From positions 2,356,001 through 2,420,000 of the forward strand of contig JARGXX010000099.1 of assembly GCA_030374765.1 (NCBI GenBank): a DNA stretch of 64,000 nt, given 5' to 3'. The notes beneath the pieces were generated by a model. It did no database searches and was not told the origin of the DNA. It saw only the letters and a list, made by a program, of their open reading frames with translations. Positions 20,824 through 31,011 of this stretch are shown piece by piece. The stretch's first letter is position 1; each line of letters opens with the position of its first letter. The DNA is from Agarophyton chilense (Eukaryota; Rhodophyta; Florideophyceae; Gracilariales; Gracilariaceae). The position numbers were made by a program, and so were the translations under genes.

Positions 20824-21411
20824 ATGGCCGCCACAGGCAAGAGCTGGCTTGCAGCCGCTGCTGCACCTGTTCGCACTCAACCGAAAGGTGGTCATTTACT
20901 TCATCGAACTTATCAATTCAGCTACGTACACCGCTCAATGGATCATAAAAACGAGGACTACAAGAATCAGATCCGTAACATAGCCACTGTGGGAACCGTG
21001 GAAGAATTTTGGGCTGTCTACACGCATCTCAACCGTGTGAATAAACTTTCGCCCAACACTGACTATTTCCTCTTTCAAAAGGGCGTACAACCCATGTGGG
21101 AGGATGATGCTAACAAACGGGGGGGTAGACTAACCATTCGACTGCAAAAGGCCGCTAGTCCTCGCGCTTTTGAGGATCTGTGCTTGGCACTTATTGGCGA
21201 ACAATTTGAAACCGATGATATTTGTGGCATTGCTTGTTCGGTACGAACGTATGAAAACAATCTCAGTATATGGCTCAAGGACGCCAGCAACAAGCAACTG
21301 CTTGTTCGAGTCGAGTCCATAGCGAGACGCGCGTTGAACCTAGAACCGAAGATTGTTCTTCGCGATTGGTCGTTCAAGGCGCATAACATGGATCAATCAC
21401 CCAGCTCGTAA
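20824..21411 (+). CDS. class II eIF4E (4EHP/eIF4E2-like) cap-binding protein
   Basis: A mRNA 5'-cap-binding protein of 195 residues, closer to the 4EHP repressor class than to canonical eIF4E. Diagnostic stretches are GTVEEFWAVYTHL, DYFLFQKGVQPMWEDDANKRGG (including the cap-stacking Trp in PMWED) and GEQFETDDICGIACSVR. The position of the other cap-stacking Trp is taken by Tyr (in DYKNQIRNI), the hallmark of 4EHP. The segment usually reading FWY in this family reads FSY. I chose the ATG at 20824, in context ACCAAAATGG, which gives the family's usual length. Confidence 0.9.
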   Translation: MAATGKSWLAAAAAPVRTQPKGGHLLHRTYQFSYVHRSMDHKNEDYKNQIRNIATVGTVEEFWAVYTHLNRVNKLSPNTDYFLFQKGVQPMWEDDANKRGGRLTIRLQKAASPRAFEDLCLALIGEQFETDDICGIACSVRTYENNLSIWLKDASNKQLLVRVESIARRALNLEPKIVLRDWSFKAHNMDQSPSS

Positions 21412-22629
21412 ATGTTCACTTTTATATATATTGTCATGTACGCGGGGCTAGATTCAGGTGCGCGCGCAGAGGTTTGTGTATCAAACGCATATAAAACCAA
21501 TACAGTTGCAAGCCACTGTGCAATGGCTCAATATCTCTTGTTGTCAGTCTTTTGCATATAGCAGTACAATTTCATCGGGCCATCTTATTCGTCTTATTCA
21601 CCAGAGAAGAGCGTTGACAATCACGCACATAAAAACCTAAAATACAAAACACGAGACTATCCTCAAACGCCGCCGTCCGCCGTACATTATACAAACGTCT
21701 GGCGAGAGATGTGTTGTGAAGACCGAAACATTCGTCGACACATCATGCGACTGGTGTCATTTACTTCGAAACATCAAACAAGAATAGACGAGCAGAGGTC
21801 ACGAGGCAGGCAGGATAGCAGCGCGGGGAGACATTCGGACAGCGGTTGGAAGAAATGAGGCAGACAAAATTCTAAGGTTTGGTTTCTTTGCCAGTATCTT
21901 TTGTCCATTTACCTTTGATAGATTGCTGTAGGCTAAGAACTTGATCCTAGCTAGTGCCTGCGATGATGTCCATCATCGTTGAGCGATTTGTTTTGAACAG
22001 AACCGGAACAAAAAATACGGAGAATGGCAAATCTATCCCGGGTGTCATCTCGCAAGCAGGGAAGAATATACCGGTGTCACAAGGTTGCGATATTCTTTCT
22101 ATGTGGCACAATCTCCCTAATATGCCTAATAGATACGGATGTGAACAAAGGTTCACCGTTAGCAATTGCCAACGCGCAATCAACTTGCAATTAGCGCGCG
22201 GCCAATTGAATTTTTTGCGCGAAAGAATAAAAAGGGCAAATTTTGTGGGGGGGCGCGATCTCATCTTGGCAAGTTGTAGTGTCCAAGTCCTTGTTGTAGG
22301 ACAGGAGTGGCATCGTCCCAACGAGGCGGCCTGGCGCCAATCAAACGAAAGCGCCCGAATCTGGGGGCTTCACTCCAATAGATGCGCTGCAAGTGGCTGC
22401 GCCGTTCCGTATTGCACCGTGGAATCCATCCATACTTGGTGCAGCGCTGCCTTGGGCGCTCGCTTGTGCCATCACCTCTTTTGGTCGATTATGCTGCCTG
22501 CTGCCCTCTAGCTAGCTAGCTATCCTTCTTGCGCAGCGCCTCACCTCCCGCAACCTTTTAAGCGTCCCTCCGGCTAACTAGCCATCCCTCACGCATTCCC
22601 GCTTTTTTCACCAGGTACAGGGCGTCACA
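21412..22629. other. intergenic, nothing firm
   Basis: About 1.2 kb between two plus-strand genes. An open stretch at 21954-22511 has no recognisable domain. Near 22140-22210 there are imperfect inverted AT/GC blocks (caattgcc...ggccaattg). Next to the start of the following gene lies a CT-rich leader. Confidence 0.4.
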
Positions 22630-24078
22630 ATGTCGATCCAACACATCGCGTCGCTGCAGCAGTTCGAGTCAGTCCTCCAATCGTCCGCCGACAAGCTCGT
22701 CGTCGTCGACTTCTTCGCCACCTGGTGCCCACCATGTCGCGCAATAGCCCCCTTCTTCGAGTCGCTATCAACCCGTTACGCCGACCGCGCAATCTTCCTC
22801 AAGGTAGACGTTGACCAAGCACAAGACGTCGCCCGTTCCTGTTCCGTATCCTCCATGCCAACCTTCCATTTCTATCGTCGAGGCGCCCTAGTCGCCCAGT
22901 TTTCCGGCGCCAGTCAAGAACGTCTGCAGAGGGAGATAGAACTTCATGCGCCCTCTACTGCCGAAGTAGCCTTTGCCAGCTCTGGAACCAGATTGGGAGC
23001 GTTCCCCGGCCCGTCTTCCCCGTCGCTACCGTCTGCCGCCCCGAGCGACCTCGACGACTTACAGGCCAGAAGATTAGCTGCTGCTGCTGCCGCTGCGAAG
23101 AGAATGGAGGCTTTCCAGGCACAGCAAGAAGCTGCTGCCAAAGCTGCTGCCAAAGCTGCCGCCATACCGCCGGAGCCAGCCCCAACGCCTGAATCCTCTG
23201 CCCCAGATCCCCCCGCAGACCATCACTCCGATTCTGCGCCTGCGGGGCCATCTTCTCAACCGCCTCAGAATGACCCCCGCCTCAATGTCAATCTGTTGTT
23301 TCTCACGCAGATGGTCGACGAGATGGGCTTCCCAAAGGTTCGTGCACAGAAAGCCCTCATTCTCACTGGTAACAGTAGTGTAGAAAAGGCTATAGAGTGG
23401 TGTTTCCAACACGCCGATGACCCCGATGTCGACGAACCGTTGCAAATCGTCACCCAAGAAGGAAAACCAAAGCCAAAACTAAGCCCAGAAATGGCAAAGA
23501 AGCGTGCCGATGAACTCTTCGCACGTGCTAGAGCTAAGCGAGAGGCCCAGGAAAAGAAAGACGCGGTCGAAAGGGAGAAGGAGCGTCTCAGATCTGGCAA
23601 GGAAGCCTCTCAAGCAAAGGAGAAACTGGAGGAAGAAAATCGTCGACGCGCTGTTGAGGAAAAGAGGAGGGAAAAAAGGGAGGCGCTTGCGGAAAGACAA
23701 AGAGTGCGTGCCATGCTTGAGGCAGACAAAGAAAGGCGTCACAAAATCTTTCATATGCCACCAAGTAGTCCGCCAGGTGAAACAGTCGATGCGTCTTCTT
23801 CTCAGCCGAAACCCAAACCTGCTGACCCGCTGGCGGCGGCCGGAAAAATACAGTTCCGAATGCCGGATGGCTCGCGTGTTGAGGGGGAGTTTACCGGTGA
23901 TCAAACTATGGACGATATCATATACTTTTTATTGACAGCTCGTCCTGATCTGGGTTCCCACAATCTGACTTTTTCGCAGCAGTATCCGAGAAAGATATAC
24001 TCTGAAAGCGAGTATGGGATGTCTCTCGTCGATCTCAAACTTTTACCTCGCGCGGCACTGACGGTGTCTTTTTCATAG
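22630..24078 (+). CDS. thioredoxin-UBA-coiled coil-UBX fusion protein
   Basis: A 482-residue putative p97/Cdc48 cofactor with redox activity. Residues 1-105 are a complete thioredoxin fold with the active site WCPPC (32-36) and the cis-Pro segment [11 protein letters not shown]. An Ala/Pro-rich linker follows. A UBA domain lies at about 223-262 ([20 protein letters not shown] then [11 protein letters not shown]). A charged, probably coiled-coil segment spans about 285-370, and a UBX domain closes the protein at about 400-482 ([15 protein letters not shown]...). The UBA-coil-UBX part has the layout of UBXN1/SAKS1. Human UBX proteins with a thioredoxin-like UAS domain lack the CxxC, so this fusion is different. 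No frame break is seen between domains. Confidence 0.9.
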   Translation: MSIQHIASLQQFESVLQSSADKLVVVDFFATWCPPCRAIAPFFESLSTRYADRAIFLKVDVDQAQDVARSCSVSSMPTFHFYRRGALVAQFSGASQERLQREIELHAPSTAEVAFASSGTRLGAFPGPSSPSLPSAAPSDLDDLQARRLAAAAAAAKRMEAFQAQQEAAAKAAAKAAAIPPEPAPTPESSAPDPPADHHSDSAPAGPSSQPPQNDPRLNVNLLFLTQMVDEMGFPKVRAQKALILTGNSSVEKAIEWCFQHADDPDVDEPLQIVTQEGKPKPKLSPEMAKKRADELFARARAKREAQEKKDAVEREKERLRSGKEASQAKEKLEEENRRRAVEEKRREKREALAERQRVRAMLEADKERRHKIFHMPPSSPPGETVDASSSQPKPKPADPLAAAGKIQFRMPDGSRVEGEFTGDQTMDDIIYFLLTARPDLGSHNLTFSQQYPRKIYSESEYGMSLVDLKLLPRAALTVSFS

Positions 24079-24336
24079 ATGCATGGAACGCGTTCTACCC
24101 TAAAAAGTGAGCGCCTTTAACAGGGACGCTGGTTACCGACTTCGAACGGTCGAAGCACGTTCATGTGACCAAATTGCCATTCGAGGACAATACATGGGCG
24201 CATTTTCAAGTGATGTAATCAAGGTTATGGCTGAAATTTAGGTTCAGTGTGTTGATAACCAGCGACAGTCGCGTTTAGGTTTTCTCGGTCAATTAGCTTG
24301 TTCGCCACTTAGTAGTCCACCAAATGAAGTTCGCGT

Positions 24337-25884
24337 TCATTCCGAGTACTTCCCAAATACAACAGTACTGTTATGCCCGCCGAAACCGAATGAGTTAGAA
24401 ATACCAACGGAAATTTCCGCCTCCTGCATCACGTTCGGCACGATATCGATATCAACCTCAGGTTCTTGGTCATGGATGTTAATTGTAGGGTGAATTTTGC
24501 CCGTCTCGATGGCCTTAACAGTTGCGACAGCTTCGAGCCCACCCGCAGCTCCCAACGCATGACCAATCATCGACTTGGTAGCGTTCATCTTCAACTTGCT
24601 CACGTCGCCGTCAAATACACTCCGCACAGCCCGAAATTCTGCAAGGTCTCCTGCCAGTGTTGAGGTTGCATGCGCATTGATATAGTCAACGTCCTCTTTA
24701 CGGACGCCAGCATCTTCCAAGGCGTGAGTGATACACATTCTCACGCCGCCACCATCTTGTCTTGGCTCTGTGATGTGGTGGGCATCGCAACTCTGAGCGC
24801 CGCCGTAATATTCGGCAATTATTGGCGCACCGCGTTGTAAAGCATGTTCAAGACTCTCGAGGACCAATAGCCCAGCACCTTCTCCCATTACAAAACCATC
24901 TCGAGTCTTGTCCCATGGTCTTGACGCACCTTGTGGATCATCATTTCTGGATGAGAGAGCGCGACATGCAATGAAACCTCCCAGACCCACTGGCACAATG
25001 GCTGCTTCAGATCCACCAGCAACACAAATGTCACAGTCTCCCCTTCGGATATGGATGGCCGCATTATTTATCATAAAGTTACCAGTCGCACACGCTGTCG
25101 ACACTGAGTAGTTGGGACCCATGAAGCCTATATCCATACCAATGAGCGCAGATGCCTGATGAAAAAACACGCATTAACAACAACATATAAACAGAGGGTT
25201 AAGGTTAGGAAAAGCTTTTCTCCCGGCGCTAAACGGGTGTCGAATTTCTGTTCTACAACATACCATATTGGTGATAGCATAGGGAATGAAAAACGGCGAC
25301 ATGCGACTTTGACCTCGCTTAAGCAGCGTCTCAACTCCTTGTGAATAAATATTCAACCCTCCCATGCCAGAGCCACAAAGAACGCCCGCCCTTTTCTTAT
25401 TAATTGCTTCAAGAGCATCCGATCCAAGACCTAGTCCCGCATTTTCAAGCGCTTTCTTTCCTGCGACAATCGCATACTTAAGAAACGGATCAAGACGTCT
25501 CATAAGCTTGGGTTTGACATAACCATCAGTCTCTACCAACTCCGGGTCAATCACAGCGGCAAAATTAGTGCTCCATCCCTCAGTATCAAAATTAGTTACT
25601 CTTTTCACACCGCTCTTTCCCTCAAGAAGAGAAGCGTAGAATTTTTCGGAATCACATCCGAAGCAGGATACCACACCTGTGCCGGTGACGACGATGCGCT
25701 TAACGGGTCCATTGGCGGTTTCGCGCGTTAGAGAGATCATTTTAATTGGGGTTGTCGACAACGTTCGAGTCGGTCGATCCGGCAGCGATGTTACGTTGTG
25801 AGGGCTCGGTCGAAGCCATCTGGACTTTGAAGAAGATGTCAGCGTAACGGGCGCTGAAACAAAGGTTGTGTGAAAACGGTGCAT
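24337..25884 (-). CDS. beta-ketoacyl-ACP synthase II (KAS II/FabF), two exons, organelle-targeted
   Basis: A condensing enzyme of type II fatty-acid synthesis, using malonyl-ACP. Exon 1 is 25884-25264 and exon 2 is 25155-24337; the 108-bp intron starts GTATGT and ends CAG, joining FFIPYAITNM to ASALIGMDIG in frame. The catalytic triad is present: Cys229 (STACATGN), His369 (NAHATSTLAGD) and His406 (GHALGAAGG). The enzyme core begins at RIVVTGTGVVS near residue 63. The preceding leader is Ser/Thr/Arg-rich and suits plastid or mitochondrial import. The first ATG in frame is at 25884. Active-site variant NAHATSTLAGD replaces the usual TPLGD. Plastid KAS II and mitochondrial KAS are both possible. 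Confidence 0.92.
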
Positions 25885-26660
25885 GAGGACTCGCGAAAAA
25901 GACGATCGAATGAAGGACTGAATTTTTGCCAAGTTATGAACAAGAAGAGGAATCTACGATGGATTTTGGGAAGAAACGAGACGGTGGGCTGCGAGTATTT
26001 GCCGATTGAACCTCTCGTAGCGGCTATGAACGATGTGTGATAGCCGACAAACAAATGATCGGGAAATATGGACGGGAGCGAGATCAGATCGCATCGCTCA
26101 AAAAGGGGTTCACACGTGTACAGCTTGCCTCCAATGGCTCATTGTAGTTGGCGAAGGAGCGACTTGCGAATACCGTCGGTAATTCTCAACAAGTGTGTCA
26201 GCACGCAGAGCGACATCCTACTTCCGCACGAAAACGCTTCTCAAAAGTTTATGTGTGAGATCTAGATCAAGCGACCTTGGACGGGCGATGCTTGACTGAA
26301 TCAGTCAGGCTACAATGTCGTTGCTTGAGGTGTAATGGTTTTCTACGACCTGCGAATTCATACTACGGCCTGGTTACTCTTGATGCAATGCTTGTGCAGA
26401 ATGTGCCTATGACGGAACTAGTTACAATACGTTCATCTTCGCTCCTGTCTCACATCAACCAGTGTATATAATTCTCACCCGAATTTTACATCTACATTAT
26501 TTCAAGGAAGTGGAATTTTGCCCCCTTCACCATATCGACTACTTTCTAAAGTACATGTTGTCTAATCTATTTCTAATCTTGTGAACCCCCCGAGCCAGAA
26601 CATAAGGTAGCCATCGCATATTTCAAAGCAAGCTTGGCAATTCAGGTCATCTCAAGCGCA
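25885..26660. other. intergenic, nothing recognised
   Basis: The promoter side of the KAS gene plus the 3' side of the coiled-coil gene. No RNA gene, repeat or supported open frame was seen. Confidence 0.5.
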
Positions 26661-28376
26661 TTAGAAGAAACTACCGCCAGCGACATGATGGTGTGCAATG
26701 CTCATCGACCTGTCAACCAAACGACGCGAGAACTGCACATTTACCATCCCACAAACGCCATTTTCTTCTTTTAAAGTTTCGCTAGAGGTGTCTTTCACAG
26801 ACTCCGGAAACCCCTTCTCCTTCACCTCCAGGATCTTTTTCATTTCCGTAAGCTTGTTGGACTCCTTCCTTAGTCCTTGTTCGAATGCATTTGAAAGTTT
26901 GGTTGCCGCTCGAAGCTCACGACGAAGCGTGTGAATCTCTTCCTCCTTATTTTCGATCATATCTCGCAAAGTCGTCACATTCTTTTCCAAGGATTTCACC
27001 GTCTTTGACAACGATCCGATCGCCAAAGGTTCTCTGGATTGCAGCTGGCTCCGGTATTCTGGCTGAGAATCTAGAGAGATGATGCGCTTTAAATCTGCTA
27101 GTGACGTAGGCGCACCCCTTGGTTCCATGTGCTCGTCTTTAGCTCGAGCATCAGTTTGGCATGTTCGTTCCTCACCAAGTCTTTTCTCCTGGCGTAAACG
27201 GTTTGTCATCTTCCGGAAGAACCCTCTTTGACTCTCATGCCCGTTTCTGTTGTCTGCACCAGCTGATTGGCCACGTGACAGCTTTTTTCCACTCTTCGGC
27301 GTCGATGATTCTTCCAAATGTTCGTCTTCACCATGGGCATCTGTCGCGGAAATCCGTTCCTGTCGGCTTCGCGTGTCTATCTCGTCCCTGCGGCGAGACG
27401 AGGACGTCCTGAATCTTCCCAAGATTTTTGATCCCTTACTCACAAGATAGCCGAGAGGATTCCGTAGTCCTGGAGCATTGGAATCCTCAGAAGAATGGGA
27501 TGTGCTAGTTGAGAGTAGGGTTTTCATCTCGTTCAGGACCCGTTCTAATTCATCCACGTGTTCGAATATTACGTGCGACGAACCCTCCGCCTCTCTAAGC
27601 TGCTGATGGAACATAGTACACCGTAAGGAGGCTTGCTTGGCAACTAATTCCGCCATCTCCGCTTTATGCATTGCTCGGAGTGTCTCCACCTCGCGCATTC
27701 CCCTGGCAGCTCGCAGCCGCTCGATGTCTGTTTCCAGTCCTTGGACCTTGTTTAAAATAGATGTGTTGCTGGTTTTCAGTTCTTGGTTTTCACTTCGGAT
27801 TTCCTTCAGAGACTTGGAAAGCTTCTTGTGCTTCTCTTCGTGTTCTTCGCAGATGTATTCCAACTCGTAAATTTCTTTCTTGGCTTCACGTTCGGCTTTC
27901 TCTGCATTCTGGACCTGGTCGGACGTATCTTTCAGGCGACGTTTCAAAGCGTTGATGGTTACCTGCTCTTCGCTGAGCAACTTTTTTCCGTTCCGACCAT
28001 GAAGACCACGGGATGTACAGAAGGTTTCCAGTGTGGCTATTAGTTCCCGTGTGTAGACCTCCTCAGAAACATTCATGGCCATTTTTTTCTTTAGGTCTTC
28101 GCCAACTGCGGAGAAAACTTGATCCATATCTCCCAAACGGCTCTCTCGTGCGTGGCGGAGAAGTTCTTTCCAGAACTCATGGGCCAAAGAATCAATTTGA
28201 TAGTGCAGCTCTGGCTCTATAGAAGTAGAAAACTTCCTTGCAGTTGCCTTCCCGCATATACAAGACTCAGAATCTTCCTTTTTCTGGCATCCGGCTTGGT
28301 TTTGAGTGATGTCTTCCTGAGATCCCTTCTCGAAGAATGCAGTCAGGCTCGCCACAGATTGCTTAAAGAATGCCAT
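26661..28376 (-). CDS. hypothetical coiled-coil protein
   Basis: A 571-residue protein not assigned to a family. Residues from about 60 to 125 look globular-helical (SLAHEFWKELLRHARESRLGD...). Residues 135-290 are strongly heptad-like with many Glu, Lys and Leu (for example EHEEKHKKLSKSLKEIRSE). A Ser/Arg-rich, probably disordered stretch follows at about 295-430, and a second coiled coil lies at about 445-525 (SLEKNVTTLRDMIENKEEEI). The ATG at 28376 has no better upstream alternative. A cytoskeletal or trafficking scaffold is possible but not shown. Confidence 0.7.
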   Translation of the reverse strand: MAFFKQSVASLTAFFEKGSQEDITQNQAGCQKKEDSESCICGKATARKFSTSIEPELHYQIDSLAHEFWKELLRHARESRLGDMDQVFSAVGEDLKKKMAMNVSEEVYTRELIATLETFCTSRGLHGRNGKKLLSEEQVTINALKRRLKDTSDQVQNAEKAEREAKKEIYELEYICEEHEEKHKKLSKSLKEIRSENQELKTSNTSILNKVQGLETDIERLRAARGMREVETLRAMHKAEMAELVAKQASLRCTMFHQQLREAEGSSHVIFEHVDELERVLNEMKTLLSTSTSHSSEDSNAPGLRNPLGYLVSKGSKILGRFRTSSSRRRDEIDTRSRQERISATDAHGEDEHLEESSTPKSGKKLSRGQSAGADNRNGHESQRGFFRKMTNRLRQEKRLGEERTCQTDARAKDEHMEPRGAPTSLADLKRIISLDSQPEYRSQLQSREPLAIGSLSKTVKSLEKNVTTLRDMIENKEEEIHTLRRELRAATKLSNAFEQGLRKESNKLTEMKKILEVKEKGFPESVKDTSSETLKEENGVCGMVNVQFSRRLVDRSMSIAHHHVAGGSFF

Positions 28377-29936
28377 GCTTGAACAGAGAAAAGAAAAGCG
28401 GTAAACGGTAAAACAGCTCTGAAACTCGGCAGTGAACAGTTCTTAAAACTAGGCGTGCGGCGATGGGAGATGGAGCTGTGAAGAACTTCCGAAGCACGAT
28501 TCCCCGCTTTTATAGTGCTTTGCTACTAGAATATCGTCAACCTTGCAACCCAATGGACTAACATTTCTTGGCCATAAGAGGAGATGACGATGCAGGAGAG
28601 TCTCGTTGAAACTAAATGAATTGAATTGAATGCTTATTGGGTTACATTTTTTGAGCTAGAGAACCTTGTGCTTCTGTCCTGTAGGTTATTTTCACTTCGG
28701 TTACGGGAGAGTCAAAATGAAATCATCATGACGAAATGCATGACGATGATATGCTGATAACACATTTAACTTTGCGAAATTATAATGAAAGAAATTTCTC
28801 AGAGCCTTGGATGTCCGCCCTGAGAAATGAGACAGAGGTTGATCTGTAGCATTCTATCGGTGCACATGTTCCAAACAGCCGCGATACTAACACGGCCTTC
28901 GTCGACGTCCTAGGGGTTACGATCTTCGTCCACTTCCTCCTACGTATTTTCCGCTGTGCACAGAAAGTATGGACGGAAAACGATACAGCTCGCCCCCCCC
29001 TATATCTGTATTTCGTCCCAGGGCACCTGGCATCCCGCGCCTTGATTCCTTTTTTAACATGTATAACGAGGCGACAGCTATTCTGAGCAGGGGAGTTGCC
29101 GTAGCTGTGCAAAGAAGTCAAACGCAAGCCAGGAATGCTTGATGGCTACGATAGGATTGAACAGACCTCAATTGGGATTTCAGTCAGTCTACCTGCAACC
29201 TCTCTTCTTCCCTGCGTTTCTTAGAGCCGAGCGCTGACCATTGCACGCTTTAGCACCACTGTCCGTGGAGCTGCCTCCTTTGGACTCTTCGCTTGGACCC
29301 TGTTCAGCCCATGAGAACCAACATGTACAAAGTATATCTGAATGATTGAGAAACCTGTACGTTAGAGCTACATGGGTATTTTCGTGAGTCAAATGTCTTT
29401 ATTCACCACAACCAACAATTTTTCCCGTGAGAGATGGGCGCTCCAGTCAGCTAAATCTACCGAAATCCGCCGCACCACACCTACTTCAGCAATGCTTCAA
29501 ATGTTTGTCTCCCAAGATTTCCTGTTCACACGAGAACGTTGGGCCCGTCTGATTATCTCTCGACTACGAGGAAGACCTTCTCTCTCGAAGATGGTTTGAA
29601 TGCATCAGTACCCAGGTCGTCGTAACTGAGCTTCCAACATGCGAATCTTCCAAACCTGAGAAGTCTGTTTCTGGAAGATTTCCCTAAAGAGGGGTTCTAC
29701 TTGTACCAACTTGGACAAGCCACATTTTGTTGTAGCCGACGCAGCTTATTTTAACCGTTTCTCCTGCCTGTTCATTTAGAATTGAAGCCGTACTTGGTCG
29801 TACAGTACTGTATAAGGTATTACTTGGACAAGTCTGCCATTGTTCCTATCGATATCGACGTGAAGTTGATTCTCAAGGTGGATGAAGTGGGGGCGCGCAC
29901 AGCTGCAATCGCAATCCATTGTTGCTGAGGAAACAC

Positions 29937-29993
29937 GAGTGAGCATCGCATTTCCGGGTGAGCATCGCATTTCCGAGTGAGCATCGCACATCC
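29937..29993. repeat. about 20-bp tandem repeat, three copies
   Basis: The unit gagtgagcatcgcatttccg occurs twice nearly intact and a third time partially. It is intergenic. Confidence 0.75.
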
Positions 29994-30430
29994 TCTTTCG
30001 CAGTGACAAGGAATAGAGTGGCGTCCCCCTCTCTGGGACTCAAGTTAGCTGAAAACCTTCTGCAACCCCTACAAACGCCAGCCACCTCGAGGGCGATGAA
30101 AGTAAGACGAACAGCAGGTGTCCGACTGAACTTAATTCCCTTTCCATTGATCGCCAGCTTTCAGCATCAACGTATAGCATTCATCTGAGGTGAAAAATCT
30201 ACTTGAGGTTCGATTTGTCAATGATAAGAGGGCGAACAAGCTTCAGGAGCAATCGTTTTCAGACCAGTAGTACCGCTATAGTTCTTTTTTGCGGGGTTGT
30301 GCACAATCTGATTGAGATGGGATTTCAAATCTTCGACTGCATTCTCGCAATCAACTGCTTTATTGACTTGAAACGAAAGGTTTGCTCAAGCTGCATTATG
30401 CATTAACATGGCGAAACAGTCCGAGTCTCC

Positions 30431-30484
30431 GTGCCACATGTTCCACTTCGCTCCGACAGTCGAAACAAGTAGAACATGTGGCAC
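30431..30484. repeat. 18-bp inverted repeat with one mismatch, 18-nt loop
   Basis: The arm 30431-30448 (gtgccacatgttccactt) is the reverse complement of 30467-30484 except for one position. The loop is 18 nt. It lies about 110 bp beyond the 3' end of the small secreted-protein frame. A transcript would fold into a short hairpin of microRNA-precursor size, or it may be a foldback remnant. Confidence 0.8.
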
Positions 30485-30591
30485 ACAGTACTTGATCACT
30501 TCGCGGCTCATTGCACGATAGTCCGAGCACAATTATCGAGACTTTCTACACGAAGCAAGTGATTTTCTATATACCACACATTTTCTTTCTT

Positions 30592-31011
30592 TCAGGACAA
30601 CCGCCGCGGCCCACAATCCAATCCGAAAGGTGTCCCTGTTGATGAATAGAGTTGTTCTTCTTCTCGAATTGCTTCTTCAACGTAACAGAAAGGGTCGTCC
30701 AAATGGTGTGGAAACCTCCCCGAGTGCGTCTCTGTGCTCAGCTTACCCAATTGGTCGCATACATTTCCTGCAGAGTCTATTTCTTGTAGAAAATCAATCC
30801 GTTTCAGATGTATATGTCCAGCTTCTGTTCCAGATCCGAGACCGACTGCGATTTTACCATGTTCTACGTCAAAACCTCTGCATCTGAGACCAGTTCCATG
30901 TTGGGTAAAACATGCGGGAGCAGAATTGGAACCGAAACAGACCACAAGCAAACTGTAGCATGAGGCTGTAAAGGTGGACGAAACAAGCAAAACTGTGAAT
31001 AGTAATTTCAT
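30592..31011 (-). CDS. possible small secreted protein
   Basis: A 139-residue frame starting with ATG at 31011. It begins MKLLFTVLLVSSTFTASCYS, a textbook signal peptide with a plausible cleavage site near residue 20. Several cysteines follow in the next 30 residues (VVCFGS, PACFTQ, LRCRGF), with further ones later. No family is recognised, and the window gives no independent evidence of expression. It is the only frame in a 4.6-kb gene-poor stretch with a convincing N-terminal signal. Confidence 0.4.
   Translation of the reverse strand: MKLLFTVLLVSSTFTASCYSLLVVCFGSNSAPACFTQHGTGLRCRGFDVEHGKIAVGLGSGTEAGHIHLKRIDFLQEIDSAGNVCDQLGKLSTETHSGRFPHHLDDPFCYVEEAIREEEQLYSSTGTPFGLDCGPRRLS

Larger units (their letters stand above)
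28377..30591. other. gene-poor interval
   Basis: No supported gene. It contains a three-copy repeat at 29937-29993 and an imperfect hairpin at 30431-30484, both listed separately. Short open frames lack motifs. Confidence 0.45.

Noticed and set aside
21954-22511. 185-codon open frame before the Trx-UBX gene
   Set aside because: Composition and residue pattern look random, with no motif and no relation to neighbours.
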